Assembly (NCBI GenBank): GCA_002104905.1 | Contig: MCFE01000624.1 | Location: 1 to 51,928, forward strand | Reading direction: 5' to 3' | Length of the DNA: 51,928 nt | Source of the DNA: Basidiobolus meristosporus CBS 931.73 | Lineage: Eukaryota; Basidiobolomycota; Basidiobolomycetes; Basidiobolales; Basidiobolaceae | Shown: positions 11,779 through 24,082 of the stretch, one piece after another | How positions within the stretch are numbered: the first letter of the stretch is position 1 | Layout: every line of letters starts with the position of its first letter | Notes under the pieces: generated by a model | Databases searched by the model: none | What the model was told of the DNA's origin: nothing | The model's input: only the letters and a program-made list of their open reading frames with translations | Translations under genes and position numbers: made by a program

Positions 11779-12790
11779 TTAGCTGATGGTGTGTGTGATT
11801 CCATTGGCTTCGTAGAACTTATGGAAGACAGGGATCAATTGCTGAGCAACGGTGAAGCTGAATATGAGCTTGGGCCCCACAACAAGGATCTTCGGGGTAA
11901 GGCCCTTGAAGAATGCTCCGAAGCCTTCCTTCTTGACCATGTTCTTGATGATGCTGACTCCACTCTCGGGGGCATCGAACGGCTTGTTTTGAATTCTGGT
12001 CTTCACCACATCCAATGGTGCAGCAACTGTAATACTGGCTACCGCGCCACCGATAGAGGCACAGAAGTTTTGGAAGAAGGTTGCCTTTGAGTAATCCTCT
12101 AGATGGAACATGTGCTCCTTAACGATGGCTGCACCGCCAAAGAGAGCAAATGATCCCGGGGCATTTCGGGCAGCAGTCCACATACCACCGCGATACAAAC
12201 CAGTACCTTCGTCCCACAAAATTCTAAAGAATCCTCGATTCTTGAGCGACTCGGGATTGGTTTGCATCTTGATCTTCAGAACATCTAATGGCAGCAAAGC
12301 AACCTCACCTATCCCTACAAGGGAGCCTGCAGTGGCGTGCATCATGGTTTTCCCGTTCTTTTCACCGAAGGCGCGAGAGAACGTATCGCGGTGATGGGTG
12401 TTGAGGTAATCCTTTACGAATGGTTGGCCACCAAACTTGTAGACACGTTGCAAGATCTTGTAGCCGGCAGCGAAGCCAAGGCCAGGGAAGAGGGACATGT
12501 ATTTTCGCAATGCACCAGCGTTCTGGGCATCTTTGAATATCACTGCTGACAGGTTGTGAAAGCCTTGGGAAAGTGGGGCGCCAGGGATGAAGACCTGTCG
12601 GATTTTTGGTCAGAACGAGGTCGTTCTGGTCGATTTATCAGGGGCTTACCTTTCCAGTGTTACTCATCAACCGTTTGGCAATAGTATCAATCGGATGGAA
12701 CCCGAGGAGCTCAAGGAGGCCGGAGGCGCCAGAGCCGCTGAAGCGAGCAAGGCCAGATTCACGATTGTTGCCGGTACCATGTACACCCAT
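11779..12790 (-). CDS. GGC1: Mitochondrial GTP/GDP carrier (Ggc1/Yhm1 family)
   Basis: Two exons: 12790-12650 and 12594-11779, with a 55-nt intron (GTAAGC...CCGACAG, phase 0), giving 318 aa, close to the ~300-aa family norm. All three mitochondrial-carrier signatures are present: PIDTIAKR, PLDVLKIK and PLDVVKTR. Sequence details typical of yeast Ggc1 also match: SGLAR near the N-terminus, KRLMSN, LFPGLGFAAGYK, FGEKNGK, LPLDVLKIKMQTNPE, TAARNAPGSFALFGG and FFKGLTPKILVVGPKL. Known role: inner-membrane exchange of cytosolic GTP for matrix GDP, supporting mitochondrial nucleic-acid and protein synthesis and, in yeast, iron homeostasis. Six transmembrane helices are expected. The start ATG lies after a pyrimidine-rich leader. 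No lesions are seen. Confidence 0.95.
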
Positions 12791-12817
12791 TGTTGTATGG
12801 AGGTGGAATCACTTGGG

Positions 12818-12890
12818 GTAGAAAGAGAGAGAAGAGGTTGGAGCGAGACGAGGACGGCGGCATATTCGAGGAAAGGACTCGGTTTTTATT
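12818..12890 (-). promoter_or_regulatory. Putative GGC1 core promoter: A/T box and pyrimidine tract
   Basis: On the minus strand an AATAAAAA box (12890-12883) is followed by a CT-rich run (12841-12818) that ends about 27 nt above the ATG. A TATA-like box followed by a pyrimidine run is common near transcription starts of highly expressed fungal genes. Confidence 0.35.
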
Positions 12891-14945
12891 CCCGGGTAGA
12901 AGAAAAATTCTGGGCATCGGAGCGGTGTAAACATCGAATTTGTCCATCAAACAGTTGTCTTGACTCATGCACCTTCAACGTAATCAACCGATTGGGCCGT
13001 GTTTAACCTTCACGGTATAAGATCAATCCATATATTGACCAAGCCTTGCTAGAGTAGCTGATGAATATATTGATCGACCCCATCTCTGGACCAATTAATG
13101 TGTACGGTGTCAGTTCCCAATTAGAAGCAGATTTCGAAATCACACATCAGCTACCCATTTCGTTGACGCTGTATGGAGCTAGAACCCAACCCGCAGGCTG
13201 TCTCGGTTTCCACCTCTTTCTGGATTGGGGGGGGGAGTTCAGCATGGATCCCACATTGACTCCGACCAAGCAGCCCGGCGAATTCTGGTCCTGCGCTACT
13301 TGGGCAAACCCAACCTTGAAGTGATGGCACTGTATGTCCGGCGCACTTGACGGTCACAGCCTGACCGAGCTTGGGCGACAACGGGGAAGTCGCTGTTCCA
13401 GGGCTCCCGATTACTGTCAAGCGCATGGCTCCATGTGAGGATCGATGTCTACTCGGTGATTTACAAGCCGCTTAAAATCACGAAGCCTGGGAACTTTAAG
13501 CTGTTTTCTTTCCATTTAAGGTAGATGGTTGGCGATGGTTTTCGAGCCGAAATAGCTTATGGGATTGAGTTGCGGGCGGCATACGTTGCATCCGGCCAGC
13601 CTCATGACACTCAAGTGGAAACCGAACTGGGTGAGGTTTGAGGCAGGTCAGCTCGCCAAACAATGTCAGCAAGCATTTTGATAAACACGTGCAATTGATG
13701 CCGACTGCAGATAACGTTTCAAATGGGAGTGTGTGCACAAAAGGCTAGGTTTCATTGCAGAGGGGCTTGGTGTCGGTTGGAGGTTGATCAGCCATCAGTG
13801 GCCTGACTTGGCAACTTAATTGAGGATCTACATCAGAGGTGCTGGAAGTGTATCTATTTGATGTGCGGACAGAGTTTGTGGTTGGAGTTTCATGGTGGTA
13901 ACCGGTGCTTCAGGCAGCCAGGCAGATGCTTTAGGCATCAGCAACGAAGATGATTCTGCCCTCCCCCCTCGGACTCATTACTACCAACTTAGCATCCGCT
14001 GTGTTATTCGGCACAGGATCGTCGAAGCCAACCTTCAGCGACCCATCTGCCAACTATATGGAGCGGAGTCAGAACCAGTACTTGGATCCTGACTTGGGTG
14101 TGCAATCTCTGCACATAAAATGGGGGATTTTCCCAATCCGGCTTCACACAACTGGCCCACTGCCAAGACCAGAATCGGCCACCTGTGAACATGATCACAC
14201 TGGTGGGGTAAGCCATGTAGAGATCGTGCACCGAACCAACCTGATGCCAGAGAATCGGCAGTAGCTGGGCCAGCAAGCCTCAGTGCATGCCACTTCACTA
14301 ACGATCACTTTCGAGCTCGGCATACCCTGTTTCCACAAGTTCCGCCGGTTCATTATTGACCACATCAAGCCACCTGGTGGAGCCGTCAAATCGTTTTGGC
14401 CCATATTCCAAGAATGCCGTCACTGGTCTCGAAAAGATTACTACTTACTGTGGTGTCCATTTCGAGAAAGGGTGGCTACGTTTCCACCATCCTGAGAAAG
14501 CCTAGGATTCCTTTGCGGATGTCTTTGGCGTAAATCGAAGGAGTAGCGCATCGGTGTCTCCGGCGCAGTTTCTTGGGCATGTTAAAGGACCTCATTAGCA
14601 GTCCCAGCTTTTCCTGTACTCGATGGTACCAGTGTAGGTGGCTCTGTGTCTGGACAGATCAAGGTGGGCTAAAGCGACCGTCCATTGGTTACGTTTCGGA
14701 ACCACTCGAAGGTGGTGTAACCAAACCCTATCCCAACCGAATACTGGTGTGTTGTTCGTAGTCACCAAATCTCCTTCCACTCGATGGTGGTGACCGCAGG
14801 TCATGTGATCGGGACTCGTCATAGTCATCATTCCCATGACGCCTATAAGCCATCACCAACACGATCCCTAGAAGAATCTGATAGGCTTCCAACAAAGTGT
14901 TTGCAGATTGGCCCCCAGTAGGTGAAGCTTACAAGGTGACACTCG
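12891..14945. other. CpG-normal spacer left of the transposon island
   Basis: About 2 kb with abundant CG dinucleotides (nine or ten in 13,337-13,430 alone). Overlapping short frames on both strands at 13.9-14.5 kb contradict one another and none looks like a protein. The composition changes abruptly at about 14,860-14,950. Confidence 0.4.
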
Positions 14946-16129
14946 AAGGCTACTCTGAAGCTTTCCCTAATCTTAGAGAGCTAAATGCTGGGTGGATGAG
15001 TGGGCTCACAGTGGTAGTGTGAGTGTTGGGGACTAGAGAAATGTCCCAATCACATAGCATATGAACAGTGGGCCAATCAAAAAGTTTATCTGAGAACCTC
15101 CAAAGCCCTATGGATAGTTGCTATTACCCACCCTTGATGATTTGACATTTATGCTAGATACTTTCTATGTTTCAATGCCTTGTTAATCCTATTGGTTGGA
15201 GGCTGACAGATTAGGATAAACTCAGGAGCCCACATGCAATGGGAAGCAGAAGACAAGCTGGCCTCTATGTAGGTGGATATGGGAGCATAGAAGCAGGCAC
15301 AAGTAGATCTCACTGGATCTTTATGAAACCAAAGGTGGCAATTCAAGTCTCATCTTATTTGAGCTTGTTGTATTTGGTTAGGAAATGATACATCCATGCT
15401 GTGATAAGAGCTGAGCAATATTGAATGAGCCTGCTCTTTCACCATTCCCTTAGTGTGGAGACTGACTCTGCATATTCCCCTAAAAGAAATCTCATACTTG
15501 GACTCATCTGATAATATGCTGGTGGTTTTGCTTCAAATATTAGGCTGCAATCCTTTGTGGAGGTGGTGAGTAGCTGATTGTCAAACTTACTATGAATGCT
15601 GGTAGGCCTAGTGTCCTCCTGGAGACTTTTTACTTCTCTGCCAAATGGCTATTACCAGAAATATTTAGAGTTGGAAGTTTGGAAAAACTTGGAATTCAAC
15701 TAATATTAGGATGGTACTATGCTGGCCCCATAGTTGATTTCTAGGGTTGTCAATGGCTAGTTGTTTGTAGAAGTCTACTAGTTCAGCCACTAATAACAAA
15801 GCTGTTTCATAGTATTATGTTGATATATATCAGGCTATCTATCTGTCCTCAAAACCCCTGTCACTGATATAGGTGCAAACTGTTGTAGGAGTTTGATGAT
15901 ATTAGAAGTGATTGGTAGCAGAAGTATATCATGGAATTCTCATTTAATGATTTATTGCATTTAAAATTGGTGTTGATACTTTAATATAATCATGCAGATT
16001 AAACATATAGAATATGTGTAGGAAGGTCCCAACAATATGTATACAAAGAATGTGGTAATTTAACAACTTTGTGAAATTTATGTTTTGGTTACCTGATGTT
16101 GTGGAGAAATGTTTGATAAGTGCATCTTA
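14946..16129. repeat. CpG-free unclassified DNA at the left of the transposon island
   Basis: No CG dinucleotide occurs in these 1,184 bases. There is no protein frame worth naming and no similarity to the other repeats in the window that I can see. Composition groups it with the transposon remnants to its right, so it is probably an old, unrecognisable element. Confidence 0.4.
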
Positions 16130-16980
16130 GCAAGGATCTCTACAAGAAAAAATTCTGATGATCCCATTAAAAGATCATCACAAAATTAAGATCCCCTGAT
16201 TAAGAGGTATTGGTCCTGTCAGGACACTGTGGTAGGACCATCAAGATAAATGCCCCCAAGTTTCCACAAAAAATTTGGTCAAATGATTTTGTTAAAACTA
16301 TACAAAAGTGGCTTTTGATTGGTTCTCTGCTAATTTTCTCACTTTCTGATCCTGGACACTCTACCACCTCCTATGTTTGTGTGCATTGATTGGCTATTGC
16401 CTCTTTTTCACACTCCTTACTTCCTGACTCACCCATTGCTCTTACTTTTTATGCATACAAATTGGTTATATCTGTTGAAACTTCAGTTGTACCTCAGTTG
16501 CCAGTTATATTGACTTATACAAGTACCTATACCAAACACTAATGTTAAGCCCAACACCACACTCATCAAGTAACTCCATTAAATTCCACCATTCAATATG
16601 TATTTCTGCTATAATGCCCTTTTTTCATGACTTTGGCAGGAACCCTACAGCTTCATGCTACTGTTCATTTACTGGTTCCCATACATCCTGGTCTTCAGCT
16701 GGCACTGCAAGGCCTAGCACTTCATCTGCCAGTCTTTGCAATAGATACTCTTAATATTCAAGTGTATTTTCCTTTGCACTGCTCTTGAAGAAGTACTGCA
16801 ACCACTTGGTATGCCTATTAATGTTCCAACATGGCCTTTTGGGATGTAGCCCCACTTGTTGCACTGAATGTCAGAGCAAGCTGTGTTCTAACCATTCTTC
16901 TTCAGCTGTCAGCAGTGGGGTTTGGTTGGGAACCAGACAACTTTGCTTTATTTGAGGTGGCATGTGTATAGATGTAAGTC
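16130..16980 (-). pseudogene. Inverted, decayed copy of the unclassified repeat's ORF and 3' end
   Basis: The reverse complement of this segment aligns by eye with 20,930-21,721. The match covers the end of the reading frame and all of the downstream non-coding part. Matching minus-strand peptides include AEDQDVWEPVNEQ and EWWNLMELLDECGVGLN, but in-frame stops break the frame (for example after KENTLEY). It carries one copy of a GTGTGGGGTTGGGCTTAA-like unit that is tandemly duplicated in the right copy. The outer end, at about 16,130, coincides with the outer end of the right copy, suggesting a true element terminus. Confidence 0.6.
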
Positions 16981-17155
16981 CATCCATATGGGGCATAGTG
17001 TTGCATATACATGTGTAAGTGATGCCACAGCTTCATTTATAATGCTTACCATGGTGGGTGATCATTGAATCTTACATTCATGCAGGTGCAATGTCTCAGA
17101 TAAAAGACTGTCTTATAATGCCATGTATATAAACAAAAAAGTGCTAAAATACCTT

Positions 17156-17750
17156 TGTAGTGGGGTCACAGTGGTACCCACTGACAGGTGGGCCTATTCC
17201 TTTATTTCCTACATCCCTAGTTCTCTACTACCTGTATTTTAGTTTGATCTCATTTGTCTGATCTGATCAGAACTATCCCATAAGCTGGCTAACTACAATA
17301 CCTGCTTATTTATTGCATAAGTCATTCCACATTTGATGTAAGATTACTAAATGTAAGTGCTTCTATATTAGACAAGTACCTGCACCAGGACCCATGACAT
17401 ATGATCAAACTGTGCCACCATCCCTACCAATATCATTCCATATATGGCATCCTAATGTTACACAGGTCTCAGAATACTGATCCCTGATTGGTTGGATGTG
17501 CTGTACCTCTTAGAGCCTTCTGTCATCTACTTGCAACATTCTTAGCTCATTCTGATGTCATTGGGATTTCTATTGATCTCCAGAACTCTCTGGAACACCA
17601 TGATTAGTAATCACTTAGCCAGTGAGAACAGTATATAAGGGAGGCAATCCTTCAGCAATAAACCATCCCTTTATCAATTTATCTACTTGTTGATTAGTGT
17701 GATCACTGCTACCTACTGTTACCAGAACTTCCAACCCCAGACCACAGGAC
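17156..17750 (+). repeat. LTR-like direct repeat, copy 1
   Basis: Aligns in the same orientation with 19,259-19,846 over the whole length at roughly 70-75% identity by eye. Shared blocks include ACAGGT.TCAGA.TACTGATCC, GGTTGGATGTGC, AGCTCAT..TGATGTCAT and TTAGTAATCACTT. A TATATAAGG box near 17,633 and an AATAAA near 17,658 give it an LTR-like promoter and poly(A) layout. Similarity continues patchily to about 18,230, so the copy includes part of an internal region. The termini are approximate. Confidence 0.5.
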
Positions 17751-19258
17751 ACTCCCAGGAAACCATGCTGACAGCCAACTGACCTTGGAGGCACTACTTG
17801 TGAGGAATAATCAGAGTTGGTATCTTTTATTATATTTCATTCCTTCCAAAGTTTGTTCTTGCACAGGCAAAGATACTTTTCTCTCTTTGTAACTATCAAC
17901 CACGTTTGCATTCTTATCAAGTCCCTACTGGTGGAGTTTACAGTTGTTTTGACTTTGGAAGCTTTAGTACATTGTCATCTCAAAGGAAGTTGAGCCCAGC
18001 ACATACTTTTGTTAAGTTGCCAACTAAGTTGGGGATTGTAGCTAAATAGTTCTCACTTGACAAGCTTGTGGCTTTATTCCCCTTTGTGCTAGAGTAGAGA
18101 CAGAACAAATATACTTGTAGCAAGCTTTTGCCTGAGGTTATTGCACCCAGTGAGCACCCCACTCACAAAACACTTGAGAAGTGTTGGATGTATCTCTCCA
18201 TTGGACTAATACACCACCATGCCATTATCTTATTGGGTGTCAAGCTGTTTGCCCCATGGACATTGTGGTTTATCACTGACTGTACTTAGTAGTTGGGAAC
18301 AAATGTAGGTCAAGTCACTACCACCTGGTTTGGAGTGGCTTCCAATAAAAGGTAGCAAGGTAATAAAGACTTGTGTTTATTACACTGAAATCTGACTCCC
18401 TCAACTTGACTCAATTGACTATATTTGTATCTCACTCACAGGGGCTTAGGTAATTGACAATGTGTTGTAAAATAGGCATGTGAACAAAATCCTGTTGTGG
18501 TAAGTATTCTAACTAGGTAAGGACTGGAGCAGGAGGAAGGACATGTGAGAGAATCATAGGGAGGATACTGGGGGACTTTGGGTAGGGCTTGGGGGGAACT
18601 TCTGGGGGAACTCTTGGACAAGTAGTGAGTACTATATTTAGTACTCACATATCCAGGGGTTAAGATGGAGCTTTGTCCCTTATGATCCATGACTAACTTG
18701 CTTTTCCAGGGTCACCTTTGTTTACAGTACATGGGGAGTTGTTATAGTACCATTATAGGTTGTCACTTGTAAGAGGATTGTGGGCATATGCTTGATGCTA
18801 TTTAGCAACAGAGTGGGGTGCAGCTTGGGTTGCTTAAGGGATGCTCTCCACAGAGCCAAACAATTGGCAAACTATAAGGTTTGGGGTGAGTTCATTGAGG
18901 TGATTGGAGAGCTAGAAGAGATGCAGTAACAAAATAAGGTCTTGCTTCATTATCTTGCAAGTATTTTAGGGGCTTGTCCTTGTGGTATTCAACTTGAGGG
19001 CAGGGGCTCTTTTGAAGAAGGCATATACTGGTTGGCAATACTCTGTTGTCAATAACAAGCTTTTGCTTCCTCAGAGACATAATGTAGTTCTTCTGTAGTG
19101 AATGTGGCACAATCAAGGTGTTTATGCACTTGCCTTATTGTTTCTATAGAGATGTGACAGTTTCTTCAGCTTCTTGGAGTTGGACTTTATAGTAGCTTCT
19201 GAGTTGCCCCATTGTGAGCCACTAAACAGATGGAATACTGCAACTTGGTGGATTGTGT
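17751..19258. repeat. Decayed internal region between the LTR-like repeats
   Basis: 18,130-18,230 matches 19,982-20,074 (gaggttattgcacc, then an accaccatgccat-like block), so this was once the 5' internal part of the same element. The remainder has no usable frame and, apart from one CG at 17,903, no CpG. Confidence 0.4.
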
Positions 19259-19846
19259 TGTGGTAGGGTAAACATACCTCCCACAGACAGGTTTATCCAT
19301 AGAGGTATTATAATGCACTTATGATATTTTATCTTATCAGTACTATCCCATTCTTCTTTGCCCATAGTATTAGTATTATCTCCATATGATGTTACTTCTG
19401 ATTGGTTGTTAGCATTAGTTATCCCAGATGTTATTCAGCTTTGTGATCAGTATATGTGTTTACATTCACCAAGTACCTGTGTCAGTACCTGAGACACATG
19501 ACCTAAGTCTGTGTTACCATCCCTACCATTCCAATACCATATATAGAATCTCTATGCTACACAGGTTTCAGACTGCTGATCCTTGGTTGGTTGGATGTGC
19601 AGTGCCTTTAAGAACCTTCCAGGACCTTCTTGGCATTGTTTAGCTCATAGTGATGTCATCAAGAATTCCACTGATGCCTGGAATTTTCTAGAACCTTGTG
19701 GTTAGTAATCACTTGGCAATCAGGAAAAGTATTCACGGGAAGTCAATCCCTCATCAATAAATCATCACTTCTGTCAGTAACACTTCTCCCTTATTGATTA
19801 GCAGTTGATCACTGCACCTGCCTTCAACAGTACATCTCAGACCTAC
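19259..19846 (+). repeat. LTR-like direct repeat, copy 2, upstream of the unclassified ORF
   Basis: Partner of 17,156-17,750. It lies about 140 bp upstream of the + strand frame that starts at 19,989, so it probably supplied that frame's promoter. No matching repeat is found at the 3' end of the unit (21,721), which argues against a simple LTR retrotransposon. Confidence 0.5.
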
Positions 19847-19988
19847 CATCAAGGAGCTTTTCAGGTTAGTACACAAGACACACAGAGGCCTTTGGAGACA
19901 CTTGGAGCACCTAGAAAGCTAGAGAAGCAGGAGCTTTTACCATAGTGACATATTGACAAAGACACCAGCAGTTTAGACACAGAGGTTA

Positions 19989-21324
19989 TTGCACCTATCA
20001 GACACCTCACACACCTTGAGTTGTGTAGCATCTCCCAGGAGTACCTCTACATCACCACAATGCCATCACCTTAAGGCCGGCATACCATGGGACCATCAGG
20101 AACTCAAGGCCAAGCAGAATGCACTTGACTTGTTCCATGAGCATTATCCTGGATTCAAACGGGCAAATGGATTTTGGGCCAGCATTGGTATGCTAAGAAA
20201 GTATATCAAGAGTAGCAGAAACTATCAAAGGCAGAATAACAAAGGTGCCATGGCTAAAAACCAGCAGCTTCCTCAAGCGCCTGTTACAACAAGCCCAAAA
20301 GCTCCCAACAAGCGTCAAAGAGATGTCAGGCAGCTGGAAGAGTGCCAATTAGGGACAAGCAGGCAGACATGGATGCACCAGCACAACATTTATCAAGGAA
20401 AAAGCATAGTACCACTCAAGAAGCACCCAGTCAAAATAGCAGTGAAAGACCTGGCAGTGATAAAAACCAGCTGCTTTTACAGGAGCCCATCACAACTACA
20501 GTTAAGAGCTCAAAACAAGCTGAAAAGCAACATCAGGTTGCCAGAAGAGAGCCAGCAAGGGACAAGCAGGCCAAAACAAATGTGTTAGAGCAGAATTTAT
20601 CCAGGAGAAAACATAGTTCTTTATAAGAAGCACTCAGACAAAGTAGCAGTGAGAGACCTGGTAGTGAAAAAGGAAAGGTAAAGGGAAAAATGTCTATCCA
20701 AGCCTGAGACAGAGAGGCATGCAAAAAAAACTGCAGTTCTTGCCAATCAACGCTGCAAGCCAGGAACAGACTGAAACTCATCATAGCCAAGAAGAATTAC
20801 CAACAAGAAAACAGCTGTTCTCACAAGAGTTGGAAGTGCAGCCAGTTGAGCTACACTCCAGCAAGGCAGATGAGTTTGCTGAAAAAGGCAATTTGTCTAC
20901 CACAGCATTCACAGCCTCCATTGTTGACAGAGTGGAGATCCCACTGACAGACAAGGCTACAATGTCATGTGCTGAAAAGACTATCACAATGCCTTCAGTG
21001 GAGTTTTGGAACATCAATAGGCACACTAAGAGGTTGCAGCACTTCTTTGAGAGCAGTGCTCAAGAAAATGCACAGGAATATTGCAAGGATTTATTGCCAA
21101 GACTGGTAGATGAGGAGCTAGACCTTGCTGTGCTGGCTGAAGACCAGGATGTGTGGGAACCAGTGAATGAACAGTGGCATAAAGCTGTTGGGTTCCCACC
21201 AAAGTTATCAAACCAGAGCGCTACAGCAGAAATACTTATTGAGTGGTGGATTTTAATGGAGTTACTTGCTGAGTGTGGGGTTGGGCTTAATATGAGTGTG
21301 GGGTTGGGCTTAATATTAGTGTAG
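19989..21324 (+). pseudogene. Broken ORF of an unclassified transposable element
   Basis: Two main frames, 19,989-20,588 (199 codons) and 20,719-21,324 (201 codons), are offset and linked by an overlapping third frame (20,342-20,626), so the ancestral protein was probably over 440 aa and has suffered frameshifts. The N-terminal part (WDHQELKAKQNALDLFHEHY) looks like a small helical DNA-binding-type domain. The middle is Lys/Gln-rich and the C-terminal part acidic and helical (ENAQEYCKDLLPRLVDEELD). I recognise no transposase, integrase, protease or reverse-transcriptase motif. The C-terminal third is shared with the inverted copy at 16.1-17.0 kb. Element class is unknown. Confidence 0.5.
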
Positions 21325-21721
21325 GGTATAGGGACTTGTATAGGTCAATTCAATTGGCAATTGAGGGACAACTGAAGTTTCAACAGAAATAAATCAATTT
21401 ATACACATGAAAAGTAAGAGAAGCGGTTAAGTCAGGAAGTAAAGAGTGTCAAAAAGAGGCAATAGCCAATCAAACAGCACAAGTGTAGGAGGCAATAGAG
21501 TGTCTGGGATCAGAAAGTGAGCAAATTGGCAGGGAACTAATCAAAAGCCACTTATACATTGTTGTGATGAAAAATTTTGACCAAGTTATTTGTGAAATCT
21601 GGGGTACAATTATTTTTCAATGGTCTCTGGACAATGTCTTGACAAGATCAGTACCTCTTAGTCACGGGACTTTCACTTTGTGACAGTCTTTTGATGGGAT
21701 CATCTCAATAATTTTTCATAG
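21325..21721 (+). repeat. 3' non-coding end of the unclassified element (right arm)
   Basis: Inverted match of 16,130-16,530, for example CTCACTTTCTGATC, TGGCTATTGCCTCTTTTT and GTTGAAACTTCAGTTG on the minus strand. A 23-bp tandem duplication at 21,271-21,293 and 21,294-21,316 straddles the end of the ORF. The element ends where the truncated copia copy A begins. Confidence 0.55.
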
Positions 21722-23723
21722 GGTACCCTGCTTGTGGATGGGATGGAATCTCTGGGTGTATCAGCTACTGATGAGGATGTGATAGTAAACATTCTGAATA
21801 GCCTGAAAGACAAGTCTTATGGCCTTGTATCTGCCCTAGAGTCCATAACTGAAGATTTGACCTTAATTTACGTATATAGATAGCACCTGGATGAAGAATT
21901 AAGAAAATCTAGCACCAAGATGAAGGAAGAAGCAAATGCATTAATAAGCAATGATAACCAACAAAGGAGATGCCTAAGAGCACTTGAAGGCAATAGAAAC
22001 TTGTCTTGCATCTACTGTAATAGCAAAGGACACACATCTAACCAGTGCCTGAAAAAGAGAGATGGTCAGCAGAATAAGCCTGAATATAGAAATGCTTCAA
22101 CAACTGAAGATATACTATTCACATCTGCGCTTAATATGAATACAAACAAGGATTCTCAGATGTGGCATACTGACTCTTGAGCTTCTCATAACTTTACCAA
22201 CCAAAAAGAGCTTTTTACCCAATATCAAGAAACTCCAGTTAAAAAGGCTTTCATGGGCAACATCAGAACACTGGATTCAGTGGGAGAAGGAACTACTCAA
22301 GTAAGCCTTAGAAGCAGTGAAGGAAGCCATACACAGACATTTAAAGAATTACTATATGTACTAGAAATAGCCAAGAACCTACTATCTGTAAGCAAGGCCA
22401 CTGCAGAAGGACTCAGTTTTGACTTTGACAATTCTGATTGCAGGATCACTGATCAAAATGGTGCTCATATTGCTTTGGGTATCAGAGGTCAGAATCTGTA
22501 TAAGTTGACTTATATTCCATTATATCTCAAAGCCAGTATAAGTAACTTAAATGAAAAAACAGCAATGCTTTTGCACTGAAGATTTTGACACATCAATTTT
22601 GATTATTTGCGCAAAATGATCAAAGATCAGCTAATTTCTGCAGTAAGATCAATTCCTCTGCTAATTTGGAGCATTGTAAAGCCTGCACATATGAGAAATA
22701 AGCCAGACAACAGTCCAAGAGCTTAGGGTTAAACAATGTTAAGAAAAATTAGATCTAATTCACTCAGATCTGAGTGGACCTAAACAAAATTTATCCTTAA
22801 GTGGGATGAAGTATTAAATCACTTTTATTGACAACTGTACAAGATACCCATGGGTGTACTTCACAGAGAGAATAAAAGATGCTCTGGTTAAGCTCAGGGA
22901 GCTTAAAGCCATGGTGGAGAGAGAAACTGAGGATAAATCAAGGAAATATGCTTTGACAATGCTGGTAAATGTTCCTCAGAACTCTTCATCCGCTTCTGCA
23001 AAATTCATGGGACAAAGCAAGAGACTGCTGTACCATACTCCCCACAGCAAATGGAGTAGTAGAATGTGCAAACAGATCACTGATGGCAAGATCTATGATC
23101 CCTGATTGAAAATTATCCTGCAATATTGGGTAGAATTAGTTGCCACAGCTATACACCTTAGGAATAGGAGTTATAACAAAATACTTTGTGATTCCACTCC
23201 ATTTGAAGCATGGTATGGATAAAGATCAAGCACAGAACATCTAAGAATATCTGGGTGTACAGCATATGCCAAGAAACTGTCTGGAAATTAGTCAAAGTCT
23301 GAGCCAAAAAGTGTAAAATGCATATTTTTGGGCTACTGCAATGAGAGTAAAGCATACAGACTCAACAATACCAAAGCAAAGTAGCTGCTCAAGTTCAGGG
23401 ATGTGCTGTTTGATGAAAATTCAAAATTTTCACAAATAACAACATTAGATGATGACAAAAATCTGATCTCAAGTCCACCACTTGCCTGGATTGAGTCAGA
23501 GCAAAACAATAGATGTTTTTCACTCCAGAGGACTCTACAACTGTGGTTCAGCCTGAATCAGTGTCCAGAAATGTTCCAAAATTGATCATTCCAGTATCAA
23601 ATGCCCAGAGTTCCAACAGGACAAGAAATAGCCCAATTTACTCTATCAATGAGGGAACAAACTTAGCCTATGCCGATTCAGTCCATATTGATGGGCCCCA
23701 GACTGTAAAAGAGGCCTTGAATA
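21722..23723 (+). pseudogene. Copia copy A, part 1: 5'-truncated gag to integrase
   Basis: Aligns with copies B and D from mid-gag (LVDEMESVGVPTTD equivalent) through the zinc knuckle, protease and integrase. Many stops and indels are present: the protease DSGA box reads HTDS then stop. The LTR, primer site and first ~150 gag codons are missing. The segment ends at GAATA, the target-site duplication of element B. The same element resumes at 28,405. Confidence 0.85.
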
Positions 23724-24070
23724 TGTTTTAAAATTTGTATTTCCACCTAAATATTCACCTAACTTAGTCACTTAGATCATCACCTTCAAATCCTAGAGAA
23801 TACTGACCAAATTCCTTGTCGGGATTTACTTAGAATATTTTCACCAAAATACCAGGTACCAAGAACATGAAAATTCTCAAAGTTGTCCAAACAGCCCCAA
23901 ACTTTGCACACATGTTCTTGGGACCTTCCTTAACCTATTCTATGTGTTTGTAATGCCAAGACCAGGTTAAAGTATAAATACCACTTTACATTCAATAAAT
24001 CATTAAGTGAAAACCACATAATCTACTTGTTCTCCAAATCACTTCCAATATCTCCAAGACTCTTACAACA

Positions 24071-24082
24071 GGTTATGAGCCC
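24071..24082 (+). promoter_or_regulatory. Primer-binding site of copia B (half-tRNA initiator Met)
   Basis: Directly after the LTR lies GGTTATGAGCCC, complementary to the GGGCTCATAACC anticodon stem-loop of initiator tRNA-Met. Drosophila copia and yeast Ty5 prime from an internal cut of that tRNA. D has the same site at 32,209-32,220; copy C has GGTTATGGGCCC at 29,492. Confidence 0.7.

Noticed and set aside
13892-14404. Several overlapping 65-105 codon frames on both strands
   Set aside because: They contradict one another in strand and phase and no splice path joins them into a known protein.
17156-19846. Interpretation as a complete LTR element bounded by the two direct repeats
   Set aside because: No polymerase or integrase remnants lie between them, and the ORF follows the second repeat rather than lying between the two.
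16130-21721. Interpretation as one 5.6-kb DNA transposon with ~800-bp terminal inverted repeats
   Set aside because: The inverted arms contain the C-terminal coding part of the same ORF in both orientations, and flanking target duplications are absent, so separate fragments of one family are more likely.
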